From: an uncultured Collinsella sp.
GTDB taxonomy: Bacteria > Actinomycetota > Coriobacteriia > Coriobacteriales > Coriobacteriaceae
Reading direction: 5' to 3'
Length of the DNA: 64,000 bases
Assembly (NCBI GenBank): GCA_959604825.1
Contig: CAUHCN010000005.1
Coordinates: forward strand, 27,496-91,495
The translations under genes and the position numbers were made by a program. Positions 17,419 through 25,526 of the stretch are shown here, piece by piece; positions within the stretch are counted from its first letter, which is position 1, and the number at the start of each line of letters is the position of its first letter. Under the pieces are notes generated by a model that worked only from the letters and a program-made list of their open reading frames with translations, made no database searches and had not been told where the DNA came from.

Positions 17419-18105
17419 ATGCGCACCGAGCTCGATGTCCCCTTTTCGCACAAAGAAGAAGCCAAGGCGCTGGGCGCCAAATGGGACCGGACCAAGAAGA
17501 TCTGGTATGTACCCAGCGGCGTCAACCCCGAGCCCTTTGCCGAGTGGCTGCCCGGTGTTGACCGATCCGACCCCTCAGCGCCGTATATATATCTAGTACT
17601 GGGCAAGCGCGAGTGCTGGAAATGCCACGAAGAGACCTCGGTCGCGGCCTTCGGTATTCCCTATCGAACCGATGACGGCAAGGGCATCGCCATTGCGCAC
17701 GCGCCCAACGAAGCCGGGCACATTACCATCGACACGGCCAATGCCAACGCGCTCGCCATTGTTCCCGCTCTTGGCTGCGTCCCGGGCGAGATCCGCGACT
17801 ATCTTTCTAAACGCTGTGGCTACAAACCCGTAGGCGCACGAGCCTCCAAAGCCCCGTCGCTCGGCAACACGTGCACCAGTTGCGACGCGCTGCAAGGCAG
17901 CCACTATCTGTTCGAAGAACCCACGTCCCCGTTTGCCCTCACCGCCATCAACAAGCTGCCGGCACTGGAGTTTGTGCGTGTCGAAGTTGCCGGCGTCTTT
18001 GGCGTCCCGGCCACGCGCACCGACTTTGACCAGGCACTCTTTACTTGGGCACGCGACCATCACGCCGAGTTCCACAAGCAGCTCGGTGAGGGGATTTATT
18101 TGTAG
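17419..18105 (+). CDS. DUF5710-domain protein with two Cys pairs
   Basis: 228 aa from ATG 17419, preceded by AAGGAG; an ATG twelve codons upstream lacks a site. Residues ~5-42 (LDVPFSHKEEAKALGAKWDR, then a KIWYVP stretch) match DUF5710, a small module often fused to primases and other nucleic-acid enzymes. Here it stands before an uncharacterised body. Two paired-cysteine motifs, CWKC near residue 72 and CTSC near 153, could bind one zinc. The rest carries no catalytic motif I know. The neighbouring convergent gene (18120) also has two CxxC pairs. The function is unknown; a nucleic-acid role is only a guess from the domain's company elsewhere. Confidence 0.75.
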   Translation: MRTELDVPFSHKEEAKALGAKWDRTKKIWYVPSGVNPEPFAEWLPGVDRSDPSAPYIYLVLGKRECWKCHEETSVAAFGIPYRTDDGKGIAIAHAPNEAGHITIDTANANALAIVPALGCVPGEIRDYLSKRCGYKPVGARASKAPSLGNTCTSCDALQGSHYLFEEPTSPFALTAINKLPALEFVRVEVAGVFGVPATRTDFDQALFTWARDHHAEFHKQLGEGIYL

Positions 18106-18119
18106 GAACGGAGATGCCT

Positions 18120-18404
18120 TCACAGCCAGCTCCTCCGCATCACCCATCCCTCGTCGCCGGCGTCGTACACGATATCGAGGCCACAAACAGGGCATTTCTC
18201 CTGATACACCGGCATATGAACGCCTGTCCGTTTTCTCACTTCGTCGCTAAGTCTGTCGCGCGCATCGATGAACCGAATGTCGAGGCACGGTATTTGCGAG
18301 CCGCAGCAAGGACAGGAGACGACAAACGACCCGCAATCAACTTCTACGCTCGGAAACATTTTGTTGTCTATAAGGGCACACGGCAGTTTTCCGTACTTCC
18401 CCAT
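18120..18404 (-). CDS. Small zinc-ribbon hypothetical protein
   Basis: 94 aa from ATG 18404. Two CxxC pairs (SCPCCGSQIPC and KCPVCGLDIVY) suggest a zinc ribbon. The start is placed 20 nt after the stop of the upstream gene 18425-18994, with which it should form an operon; an in-frame ATG at 18494 would overlap that gene by 70 nt. The middle (FIDARDRLSDEVRKRTGVHM) looks helical. No known family is recognised. Confidence 0.55.
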   Translation of the reverse strand: MGKYGKLPCALIDNKMFPSVEVDCGSFVVSCPCCGSQIPCLDIRFIDARDRLSDEVRKRTGVHMPVYQEKCPVCGLDIVYDAGDEGWVMRRSWL

Positions 18405-18424
18405 CGCAATATCGCCTCGCCAGC

Positions 18425-18994
18425 TCACGCTCGCTCCCCTCTCGCTATACAAATCAGGAAGAGCATGCACCAGCAGGCGTGCGCGAAATTGCATCGCCGC
18501 GCGATCCGATCAAACAACACGATCGTAAAAGACCGCCAAAGCCAAATTTCGTCGTCGGTCGCACCCTGTCCGGCAAACTCAATATCGACGGGTATGTGCT
18601 TCAGATAACTCATGTCGGGCGCAAAACGAGGGTCCGGTCCGCCTTTATGAACAGGACCGTGCAGAACAAACCATCCGTTTTCGGGCTCGAACCGCTCAAC
18701 AAACGCAAGGCCGAGCACCTTATAGCCCACCTCGGTTGCAAATATGACTCCGACTGGGACGCCACATTCCATGCAGTTGAGCATTTTACGGTTGTAATTC
18801 TGGTCTCGAAAACCAACGGTACCCGGCGCTTGAACCGAGTACTTAATGACCCACGTACCATCGTCCAAATAGAGCGGAGGCACATTGTTGATGCTCTCGG
18901 TTTGCCACTGGCGCACTTGTACCCCGCTACCCCACTCCCCTGTATACTGATGTAGCACGTGTTTCATCGGGGCTTGTTGGGCCTGGTTGTTCAT
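18425..18994 (-). CDS. Hypothetical protein
   Basis: 189 aa. It has no recognised domain. It contains one CxxC (LNCMECGVPVG) and several aromatic strands (GTWVIKYSVQAPG, NGWFVLHGPVHKGG), then a hydrophobic C-terminal stretch (HACWCMLFLICIA) that could be a membrane anchor. It begins divergently from the gene at 19006, with only 11 nt between the two starts, and the small zinc-ribbon gene follows it. ORF length and position support a real gene; function is unknown. Confidence 0.5.
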   Translation of the reverse strand: MNNQAQQAPMKHVLHQYTGEWGSGVQVRQWQTESINNVPPLYLDDGTWVIKYSVQAPGTVGFRDQNYNRKMLNCMECGVPVGVIFATEVGYKVLGLAFVERFEPENGWFVLHGPVHKGGPDPRFAPDMSYLKHIPVDIEFAGQGATDDEIWLWRSFTIVLFDRIARRCNFAHACWCMLFLICIARGERA

Positions 18995-19005
18995 GGGAGG
19001 GTCTT

Positions 19006-19497
19006 ATGGCTGCTTCGAATCCGCCTAAGGGGAGTGTTTCTTCTTCGTCCATCAAGCCGGTTACGCGCAAAGCCGTGCGTTGCCAGCGCGAGGTCGCTTG
19101 GCTTGTCACGCAGGCGGCGGGCAGGCTTGTGGCGACCACTCAGGACGTCAATGCGCCTACGCCGAGCTTTGTGTTAGCGGCGGCGCTGGATTTTGTGCGC
19201 CAACTGGAGCTTGCCGCACAGGATGCCAGCGGCCACCTCGACTACCAGAATGTTATGGCGCCCGACCTGCAAACGTTCTGCCACATGGCCAAGTTGCCCG
19301 CCGCGCCCAATGCGCTTTCGGACGTAGGCTACATGTTTACGCTTTCGGGCGCGGACCTTATCCGTGACATCTATGCATACTGCAGTGAGCTCGCCGAGCG
19401 TCACGTCTTTGGCACGGCTGAAGTCAAACCGGGAAATGTCATCAAGCTGGTTCTTAGGCTGTTCTTGATGGACGGGTTCGGGGCCATGCCGGCGTAA
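19006..19497 (+). CDS. Hypothetical protein
   Basis: 163 aa, start supported by GGGAGGG five bases upstream. It appears all-helical after a Ser/Pro-rich N terminus of ~25 residues (AREVAWLVTQAAG-like, SFVLAAALDFVRQLELAAQD, ADLIRDIYAYCSELAERHVF). I do not recognise the family. It is divergent from the 18994 gene and convergent with the AlbA_2 gene. Confidence 0.6.
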   Translation: MAASNPPKGSVSSSSIKPVTRKAVRCQREVAWLVTQAAGRLVATTQDVNAPTPSFVLAAALDFVRQLELAAQDASGHLDYQNVMAPDLQTFCHMAKLPAAPNALSDVGYMFTLSGADLIRDIYAYCSELAERHVFGTAEVKPGNVIKLVLRLFLMDGFGAMPA

Positions 19498-19597
19498 GCC
19501 GAGTCTTTAGCATCACCGTCGACTGAGCAACAACCGCTTTACCTTAGTGGGCGCCAATTGAGGGTCAATTATTGGGTTGCCTCGTCCACTAACGCAT

Positions 19598-21064
19598 TTA
19601 TTCCACGCGCTCTGACAGTCGATATTTGCGGTTGCGGCTCGTCGCCGGCGCCGTGGGCTCAAGCTCGCCTTGAGCAATGAGCGCGTTGACGCGCGACCTA
19701 ACCTGGGAAATTGTAAGCTCCGTGCGTTCTGCCAGCTCACGCGTCCCCAGCTCGCCGTAATGTTTGAGTGCCGTCACAATTAAGCCCCCGCCATGATCGA
19801 CCGGCTCGATCTTTGAACGGTAAAGTACGACCTTGAACCGATCGAACCCCGGGCAGAACAGGGGCTCGGCCAGACCATGCGCGCGCATGGCATCGATCAT
19901 CATCGGGATGCCCGAGCCATTGCCCTCAGCCGGCGAACCTGCGCCATCCGGAAGCGGGACAATCGACATAAGTTTCACGAGCGTCGCGTTACGGCATCGG
20001 GAGCTGCCGTCAAACAAGTTCTCGCGAGTCTTTCCCCCGTAAAGGCCGCCAGGATTCGTTACCTCGACACGATCGTCAAAGACGTCGACGGCAATCGATT
20101 GTCCACAGAACCGATCCCCGTATTCTCGATGGATTACGGCGTTGGCGATTGCCTCGCGCAGAACCTCCTCGGGAATCTCCAGCGAGTCGACACGCGAGAC
20201 GCCTTGGACGGTCGAGATGCGGCGCAGGTTTTTGGCGACAGCTGCGACGGCATCCGAAATCATCTCGCCTAGGGTGCCCTCGCAGACTGTGCGGTCCATA
20301 AACCTTAGTGGCCCCGCAGCTCCCTTTTGAGTTCCCACGTGGACAGCCACATCAATGAAGAGCTTGGGATAGAACTGCTGAGGGTAAACGCCCGCGGCAA
20401 GGAGGCCGGCCTTGGTAACATTGCCCTGGAAGTCGAGGAAATTCAGACGCTCCATCTTTGTCTTCTTGTCCGCCGCACCGCGCATCGCTCGAGGCGTCAG
20501 CGAATAGGCACGCTCTATCGTGCGGTCGACCATCGACTCGTCGAGATCGCCCACACTCGTACCGGGCACCGCATCGCGATCGCTAGGACTCGTCCGTTCA
20601 TATGACGACAGTGCCAAAACCTCGGTCGACGAAAGCGGGACATCTTTGTCATCGATGCGTTTGTAGCTGCCACCTTGAGCGCCCCGCTCTATGACATAAC
20701 AAGGCTTGCTCGACGGGTCGAGCTCCTCAATCGTGATGACCAGAACCACGGTGCCCTGGAGCTCCACGCGTTCAATGGTGTATTTGGGCGGATTGGCCAG
20801 TTTTCCGCGACCGCCGGCATCACCCATGCCCGCTACGAATTGGTTGAGCACCTTCTCGGTCTCAAAGTTCTCAACCGGGACAAAGCCCGCGCGCTCGCTC
20901 ACGCCGAGCACGATAATTCCGCCAGCAGTATTCGCGAATGCGCTAACTGTTTCCCATACGTCGCGGGAAAGCGTCGTGGCGCTCTCCTTGACCTCGACGT
21001 TAAGATCGTCCGAGCCCATGCGCCTTAAAGACTCGAGCAGACCGGTCAGCTCGTTTTCGTTCAT
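19598..21064 (-). CDS. AlbA_2 (Schlafen-like) ATP-binding protein with winged-helix C terminus
   Basis: 488 aa from ATG 21064, with AAGGA seven bases upstream; the ATG at 21070 is too close to that site. Residues ~10-130 are an AlbA_2/divergent AAA_4 domain (NVEVKESATTLSRDVWETV, ANTAGGIIVLGVSE). The middle (LREAIANAVIHREYG, VEVTNPGGLYGG) matches the HATPase_c_4 region of this family. The last ~60 residues (LGTRELAERTELTISQVRSR) form a helix-turn-helix. Proteins of this architecture are usually annotated as transcriptional regulators or ATP-dependent helicase-like, and some sit in defence loci. The large TATCTCTC repeat array directly upstream suggests autoregulation by its own HTH domain; that is inference. 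Confidence 0.85.
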   Translation of the reverse strand: MNENELTGLLESLRRMGSDDLNVEVKESATTLSRDVWETVSAFANTAGGIIVLGVSERAGFVPVENFETEKVLNQFVAGMGDAGGRGKLANPPKYTIERVELQGTVVLVITIEELDPSSKPCYVIERGAQGGSYKRIDDKDVPLSSTEVLALSSYERTSPSDRDAVPGTSVGDLDESMVDRTIERAYSLTPRAMRGAADKKTKMERLNFLDFQGNVTKAGLLAAGVYPQQFYPKLFIDVAVHVGTQKGAAGPLRFMDRTVCEGTLGEMISDAVAAVAKNLRRISTVQGVSRVDSLEIPEEVLREAIANAVIHREYGDRFCGQSIAVDVFDDRVEVTNPGGLYGGKTRENLFDGSSRCRNATLVKLMSIVPLPDGAGSPAEGNGSGIPMMIDAMRAHGLAEPLFCPGFDRFKVVLYRSKIEPVDHGGGLIVTALKHYGELGTRELAERTELTISQVRSRVNALIAQGELEPTAPATSRNRKYRLSERVE

Positions 21065-21123
21065 CTGCATGTCCTTTCGCTCGGCCCGGCGGAGAATGCC
21101 ACGAATAGATTTCCTTCGTCTCT

Positions 21124-21360
21124 CAGTTATCTCTCGTAATTATCTCTCATCTTACTGCTATCTCTCATATTAGAGATAATTGAGAGATGAAAGATAAGAT
21201 GTCTGCCATCTGTTTCATGTAAACATGTTTTTGCTGATAGAACAATCAGTATTGAGACAATACCATGATTGCTTGTCTCTTTGCTGCTCAGTTATCTCTC
21301 ATATTTATCTCTCGTCTTTCGGTTATCTCTCATATTAGTGACGAATGAGAGACGAGAGAT
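21124..21360. repeat. Duplicated TATCTCTC repeat array upstream of the AlbA_2 gene
   Basis: Two 50-nt modules, 21124-21173 and 21289-21338, agree at 44 of 50 positions. Each holds three copies of TATCTCTC and ends CATATTAG. Each is followed by the same words on the other strand (TGAGAGATGAAAGATAAG; ATGAGAGACGAGAGAT), making imperfect palindromes. On the AlbA_2 gene strand the copies read GAGAGATA and start ~60 nt before its ATG. Between the modules lies 115 nt of AT-rich DNA. The pattern fits a multi-site operator. Confidence 0.7.
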
Positions 21361-21412
21361 GCGTGAGTGGTGCATGGGCGTGGATTATTGGACGGTCGGA
21401 AAATCCCTCAAA

Positions 21413-21450
21413 TAAAAAACGGGGCCGGCCTTACGCCGAGCCCCGTTTTC
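21413..21450 (-). terminator. Terminator of PTS locus 1
   Basis: On the minus strand AAAACGGGGC pairs with GCCCCGTTTT and is followed by TTATTT. It lies 45 nt after the IID stop codon. Confidence 0.88.
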
Positions 21451-21494
21451 AAACGGTCAGTTAGTTATCCAACGCGCGAGCATAGCAGTCAACA

Positions 21495-22343
21495 TTACGC
21501 CGCCGCGAACACTCCCAAGCCCGTTCCGATGATGCAGATTGCGAAGATGCCCAAGATGATCCAAATGGTCTTGACGCCCTTTTTATAGAGGGCAACGCAA
21601 GCGAACGTTGCCAGCAAGGGCAGCAGACCGGGGAAGATCGAATCGAACAGATCCTGCAGGACAATCTCCGAACCACCCACGTCAAAGGTCAAAGCCGTGG
21701 ACAGCGAGACCTGTGCCGCAATCATGGCGCCGATAACGGTCATTCCGAGAACACCGGCAGCATGCGTCATGCGAGACATAAGGTTGCTCTCTTCGGACTG
21801 CTGCAAAAACTTGGTTCCCAAGTCGTAACCCAGATGGGCGGCGACGATACGCGTTGCAAAGTTAATCACGGAGTAGATGAGCGCGTACACGATGGGGCCG
21901 AGCGGGTTGCCCGTCGAAGCGATGCCAATACCAATGCCGGCGGCAACCACGCGGAACGTACCCCAGTAGAACGAATCGCCGATGCCGGAAAGCGGTCCCA
22001 TAAGGCCGACCTTCATGGCGTTAATCGAGGACGTGTCGAAGTTCTTATCGGCAGCCGCCTGCTCTTCCATCGAAACCGTTAGGCCGGCTACAAACGGAAG
22101 CACATGAGGCGTGATGTTAAAGAACTCGGTATGGCGATCGAGCGCCGCATAGTAATCGTCGTCGTTGGGATAGATCTTTCGCAGGGGCTTCTGAATGGTG
22201 TACATGAAGCCCATTGCCATCATCTTGTCGTACGACTGCGAGCACTGGCTCGTAAACTGGCGAAGGAACATGCTCCGATACATATCGGGAGTCATAATCG
22301 CGTCCTTCTTGGCCTCTTTGAGGTCGGTGTTCTGGATAGCCAT
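21495..22343 (-). CDS. PTS mannose/fructose/sorbose-family IID component (locus 1)
   Basis: 282 aa. The KDAIMTPDMYRSMFLRQFTS N terminus, FNITPHVLPFVAGLTVSMEE and LMGPLSGIGDSFYWGTFRV are signatures of mannose-family IID proteins, which form the membrane channel with IIC. The C terminus has four or five membrane spans. The start codon overlaps the IIC stop codon (TAATG), showing tight coupling. With IIC, IIB, IIA and the SIS enzyme it forms a complete import and processing set. The closest functional model I know is the glucoselysine/fructoselysine (gfr) system; the actual sugar is not determined. Confidence 0.93.
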   Translation of the reverse strand: MAIQNTDLKEAKKDAIMTPDMYRSMFLRQFTSQCSQSYDKMMAMGFMYTIQKPLRKIYPNDDDYYAALDRHTEFFNITPHVLPFVAGLTVSMEEQAAADKNFDTSSINAMKVGLMGPLSGIGDSFYWGTFRVVAAGIGIGIASTGNPLGPIVYALIYSVINFATRIVAAHLGYDLGTKFLQQSEESNLMSRMTHAAGVLGMTVIGAMIAAQVSLSTALTFDVGGSEIVLQDLFDSIFPGLLPLLATFACVALYKKGVKTIWIILGIFAICIIGTGLGVFAAA

Positions 22344-23116
22344 TAGAAGTCCTCCTCTTCATCTGCAGCAACCGTCTGCGGACCGGACGAGCCCTCGCGG
22401 AAGGCCAGGAGCAGCGCGACGCAAATGGCAGCTGCGGCGACGCCGACCACGTCCATCTTGAGGTAGATGACCATAATGAAGCCCAGGAACAGCCAGGGAA
22501 GGAGCTTGTTATCGCCCATGGTCCTGATAAGAAGAGCGAAGCCGATGCAGACCATGACGCCGGACGCAACGTTGAGGCCGTCCATCACAAACTGCGGAAT
22601 CGCGTTGAGCGCATTGTTGATAAGGTCGGCACCAAAGAACAGCGAGCCAAACACCAGCAGTGCAGACGGAATGCCAATCGACAGCGGCACGATGGTCAGA
22701 TGGTACAGATTCGCCTTGGCAAGATCGCGATTTGCCAGAGCGGTCTCAATCTTCTTGCAGGCAAAGGCACCCGGAACGGCGTAGCAGAAGTTGCGCCACA
22801 CCTGAAGGAAGACGGAGACGGGAAGGGCGAGCGCGACGGCAGTTGCCGTGCCCGTACCCGTAATGACGGCAAACGCGCAGCCAAGCACGCCGGAGGCATA
22901 GACCTCGGGAGGAACCGCCGCGCCGACCATGATGGCGCCCATGAACATGGACTCCAAAGCAGCGCCGACGATAACGCCCTGCTGGACATCGCCAAGGATC
23001 AAGCCGACAAACAGGCTCGTAAACAGCGGACGACCAAGCATCGTAATGCCAAATAATTGCTCGTCCATGGACGCAATAAATGCGACCAGTGCAACTAGAA
23101 GATACTGGACAACCAT
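22343..23116 (-). CDS. PTS mannose-family IIC component (locus 1)
   Basis: About 257 aa. A mostly hydrophobic protein with the family's N-terminal LVALVAFIASMDEQLFG and GLILGDVQQGVIVGAALE segments. IIC binds the sugar in the membrane and passes it to IIB for phosphorylation. Start: ATG 23116 is used; a TTG three codons earlier (23125) is the alternative, and a GGGG run lies upstream of both. The acidic tail (ADEEEDF) is cytosolic. A 13-bp hairpin separates it from the SIS gene upstream. Confidence 0.92.
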   Translation of the reverse strand: MVVQYLLVALVAFIASMDEQLFGITMLGRPLFTSLFVGLILGDVQQGVIVGAALESMFMGAIMVGAAVPPEVYASGVLGCAFAVITGTGTATAVALALPVSVFLQVWRNFCYAVPGAFACKKIETALANRDLAKANLYHLTIVPLSIGIPSALLVFGSLFFGADLINNALNAIPQFVMDGLNVASGVMVCIGFALLIRTMGDNKLLPWLFLGFIMVIYLKMDVVGVAAAAICVALLLAFREGSSGPQTVAADEEEDF

Positions 23117-23137
23117 TTCGATCAACCCCAGAAACAG

Positions 23138-23176
23138 GTCTGCAGGCGAGGCATTCTGCGCAGCTCGCCTGCAGAC
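23138..23176 (-). repeat. Intercistronic hairpin between the SIS gene and IIC
   Basis: A perfect 13-bp inverted repeat (GTCTGCAGGCGAG 23138-23150 with 23164-23176) and no T run. It probably shapes relative expression or mRNA ends rather than terminating transcription. Confidence 0.7.
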
Positions 23177-23197
23177 AACCGCAGCAATTTGAGAGGA

Positions 23198-24232
23198 TTA
23201 GTAGTTCATCTGGTGATAGTAACGACGCGTGGTGAGCGGGTGGTTACGGACGTGCTCGAGATGGCAGCTCAGACGCTCGGTGATGGTGTAGGTGACCATC
23301 GGGGAGACGATCTTGCGGAACTCGGGGTCGCTGAACGGCAGCTCGACCTCGGCGGTGTCAAACTTGTTCACGCGGACGTTGACGCCCTTCTCGTCGGCGA
23401 GCATGTGAGTGAAGTTGTCCACGCGGTCCATGAGCTTACGGGTGTCGTCCTCGCCGTAGAGCATGATGAGGCTCGTGCCTTCCTCGCACAGCTCGATGGT
23501 GCCGTGGAAGAACTCGGCGGCGTGGATGGACTTGGTCTTGATCCACTGCATCTCCTCGAGGATGCACATGGCGTAGTCGTAGGCCTCACCCCAGAGCATG
23601 CCGGAGCCAATCACCATGTGGTAATCGGTGTCCTTGAAGTCCTCGGCCATGGCGGCGCAGCGCTCGTCCTGAGCGTCCTTGGCCTTGATGAGGTACGGAG
23701 CGATGTTGCCGAACTCTTCCATGAAGGTGTCGTACTTGGGGAAGGCGCCGGCGTTCTTGAGGAAGCGGGCGACCAGCGTGATCTGGTAGGTGTAGATGGC
23801 CTCGCACAGAACGTCGTCCTCGGCGAAGCTGAAGAACTTGTAATCGGCGTACTCGGTGGCCGGGGTGTTGTCGTTGGAGACATACATCAGCGTGCGGGCG
23901 CCCTGCTCCTGGCAGAACTTGGCAGCCTCAATGATCTCGGGGGTGGTGCCGGTACGGGTGGAGAAGACGCAGACAGAATCCTTGTTGAAGGTCTTGGGCG
24001 GGCAGGCGAGGAACTCTGCGGCGATCTCGCAGTGGACATCGACGTCGGCCGTGGTGGTCTCGACCCAATACTTCATCGGGAGCGTGTGGGCCCAGGTGCC
24101 GCCGCAGCCGATGAAGAAGATGTTGGAATAACCCTGCTCGCAGACCTCGTCCACGGCAGCCTCAATCTGAGGACGGAGAGCGAGGGCATCGCTCACAACC
24201 TTCTCGTAACGAGGCTCATCGAAATTGAACAT
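23198..24232 (-). CDS. SIS-domain sugar-phosphate isomerase/deglycase (locus 1)
   Basis: 344 aa with two SIS domains: IFFIGCGGTWAHTLPMKYW and VFSTRTGTTPEIIEAA in the first (sugar-phosphate-binding Ser/Thr loop STRTGTT), and VIGSGMLWGEAYDYAMCILE plus IHAAEFFHGTIEL in the second. The EFFHG motif is typical of the AgaS/FrlB/GfrE-F group, whose members cleave fructosamine- or glucosamine-6-phosphates. Cytosolic. The gene lies between IIB and IIC, with a terminator-like hairpin upstream and its own possible promoter, so it may be controlled separately from IIA-IIB. Substrate, probably an Amadori- or amino-sugar phosphate, is inferred from context. Confidence 0.88.
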   Translation of the reverse strand: MFNFDEPRYEKVVSDALALRPQIEAAVDEVCEQGYSNIFFIGCGGTWAHTLPMKYWVETTTADVDVHCEIAAEFLACPPKTFNKDSVCVFSTRTGTTPEIIEAAKFCQEQGARTLMYVSNDNTPATEYADYKFFSFAEDDVLCEAIYTYQITLVARFLKNAGAFPKYDTFMEEFGNIAPYLIKAKDAQDERCAAMAEDFKDTDYHMVIGSGMLWGEAYDYAMCILEEMQWIKTKSIHAAEFFHGTIELCEEGTSLIMLYGEDDTRKLMDRVDNFTHMLADEKGVNVRVNKFDTAEVELPFSDPEFRKIVSPMVTYTITERLSCHLEHVRNHPLTTRRYYHQMNY

Positions 24233-24279
24233 CCCTTACTCCTAACTCACTTGGATGAACCCTTCATTCATCCCATGAC

Positions 24280-24299
24280 GTTATAATACTTTATATAAC
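24280..24299 (-). promoter_or_regulatory. AT-rich palindrome at the SIS gene promoter
   Basis: GTTATA and TATAAC frame an AT-rich 20-mer, 48-67 nt before the SIS start codon. On the minus strand TTGCAT and TATTAT, 16 nt apart, could be -35 and -10 boxes overlapping it. This is a plausible site for the GntR protein at 25.5 kb. Confidence 0.4.
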
Positions 24300-24344
24300 T
24301 AACTATGCAAGAACTATTTCAGATTTTTTTGATTTTTCTTTAAT

Positions 24345-24371
24345 AAAAAGCCCGCCGATCAAATGATCGAC
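24345..24371 (-). terminator. Internal terminator between IIB and the SIS gene
   Basis: On the minus strand GCCCGTCGATC pairs with GATCGGCGGGC (one G-U) around a four-base ATTT loop, followed by TTTTTATT. It lies 55 nt after the IIB stop codon. Confidence 0.8.
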
Positions 24372-24426
24372 GGGCATAGGCATAGAGCATTGGTTCAATA
24401 AATGCCGAGCATCAACGTGTTTCCGG

Positions 24427-24900
24427 CTAGAAAACGTCCTTGGCAAACACCTTAGCGTCATTGGGAACCTGACGGATTTCGATGGCCACGCCATCGCCCA
24501 GGAGCTCTTGGATATGCTCGGCATCTTTCTCGGTCGCAAAGATCGCAGGGGTCGGATGAAGCGTGGTCTCAGGGGTCTTTCGGGTTCCGCCCAGATTGAT
24601 CTCTTTGATGTCTTTGCAACCCTTAGCGAGACGATAGACATCTTCAATCGTCTCAGTGATGATAAACAGCGAATACTTGTCGGTAACGCCGCTGTTGAGC
24701 GCCTCGATAGCAGCGTCAACATCCTTGATGACGAGTTTAACGCCGTTGGGGCGGGCGAGCCTCAAGGCCGCCTTCCTCATGTCGTCTTTTGCCACAGCAT
24801 CGCTGGCAAGCAAGATGCAATCTACATCCAAAGCGTGAGTCCAGGACATGGCAACTTGGCCGTGAATCAGTCGGTAATCAACTCTCGTAAGCTTAATCAT
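24427..24900 (-). CDS. PTS mannose-family IIB component (locus 1)
   Basis: 157 aa from ATG 24900, with GGAG nine bases upstream. The phosphorylation site His13 lies in RVDYRLIHGQV, the signature of mannose-family IIB domains. It takes phosphate from IIA and hands it to the incoming sugar at IIC/IID. Encoded as a free domain here, unlike the IIAB fusion of locus 2. Followed by a terminator, so IIA-IIB may form their own transcript. Confidence 0.93.
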   Translation of the reverse strand: MIKLTRVDYRLIHGQVAMSWTHALDVDCILLASDAVAKDDMRKAALRLARPNGVKLVIKDVDAAIEALNSGVTDKYSLFIITETIEDVYRLAKGCKDIKEINLGGTRKTPETTLHPTPAIFATEKDAEHIQELLGDGVAIEIRQVPNDAKVFAKDVF

Positions 24901-24971
24901 CGTTATCATCTCCGCACGTGATAAAGGGAATGACAGGTGTGGCCCCTAGCTAGGGCTCGAACCAGAACTAA

Positions 24972-25391
24972 CTAGAACTCTTCTTCCTCGGCGCCGGCAA
25001 GCATGTCCGCCGCCTCGCAAAGCTGAATAAACGAACGCGATCCCTCGACCGCGGCTTTGGCCTTGTCCGCATCCAGGGAGTCCAGCTGTGTAACCATTTC
25101 CACCAGCAGCGGCAAGTTCATTCCAGCGATTAACGTAAACGATCCGTCGGTCTGCCTCTGAATGAATTCGTTGTTTACAGAGCCGCCAAAGATGTCAGTC
25201 ACGACAAACCAAGAGTCGGCAGGGTCCCTCGTCTCCATCCATGCATCAATCAACGCCGCGACGTCCCTTGAATCGTCATCGACATAGGCGCACAGGCACT
25301 CGATTCGGTCGTTGGTGCCCATCAGAATCTCCAGAGAGCTTTTCATGCCTTGGGCGAGATAACCATGACTCGCTAGCAATATCTTATTCAT
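24972..25391 (-). CDS. PTS mannose-family IIA component (locus 1)
   Basis: 139 aa. It begins MNKILLASHGYLAQGM with the phosphorylated His9 of the mannose-family IIA domain, and VVTDIFGGSVNNEF is the conserved second motif. It accepts phosphate from HPr and passes it to IIB. It is the first structural gene of locus 1, transcribed away from the GntR gene 135 nt upstream. The gap is AT-rich, fitting a regulated promoter. Confidence 0.93.
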   Translation of the reverse strand: MNKILLASHGYLAQGMKSSLEILMGTNDRIECLCAYVDDDSRDVAALIDAWMETRDPADSWFVVTDIFGGSVNNEFIQRQTDGSFTLIAGMNLPLLVEMVTQLDSLDADKAKAAVEGSRSFIQLCEAADMLAGAEEEEF

Positions 25392-25526
25392 AGTTCTCCA
25401 ATACCAATAGGACGTACTATATTGTCATAACAAAGTATATTAGCAATCTACCCTACGTGGTGTGTCTATTTTCCAAATCCGCGAACGGTAACAATTGGTC
25501 GGTAAATCGACCAATCTATCGCTAAT

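Noticed and set aside
21174..21288. Phage attachment site or origin in the AT-rich repeat region
   Set aside because: No DnaA-box cluster, integrase or tRNA end was found nearby.
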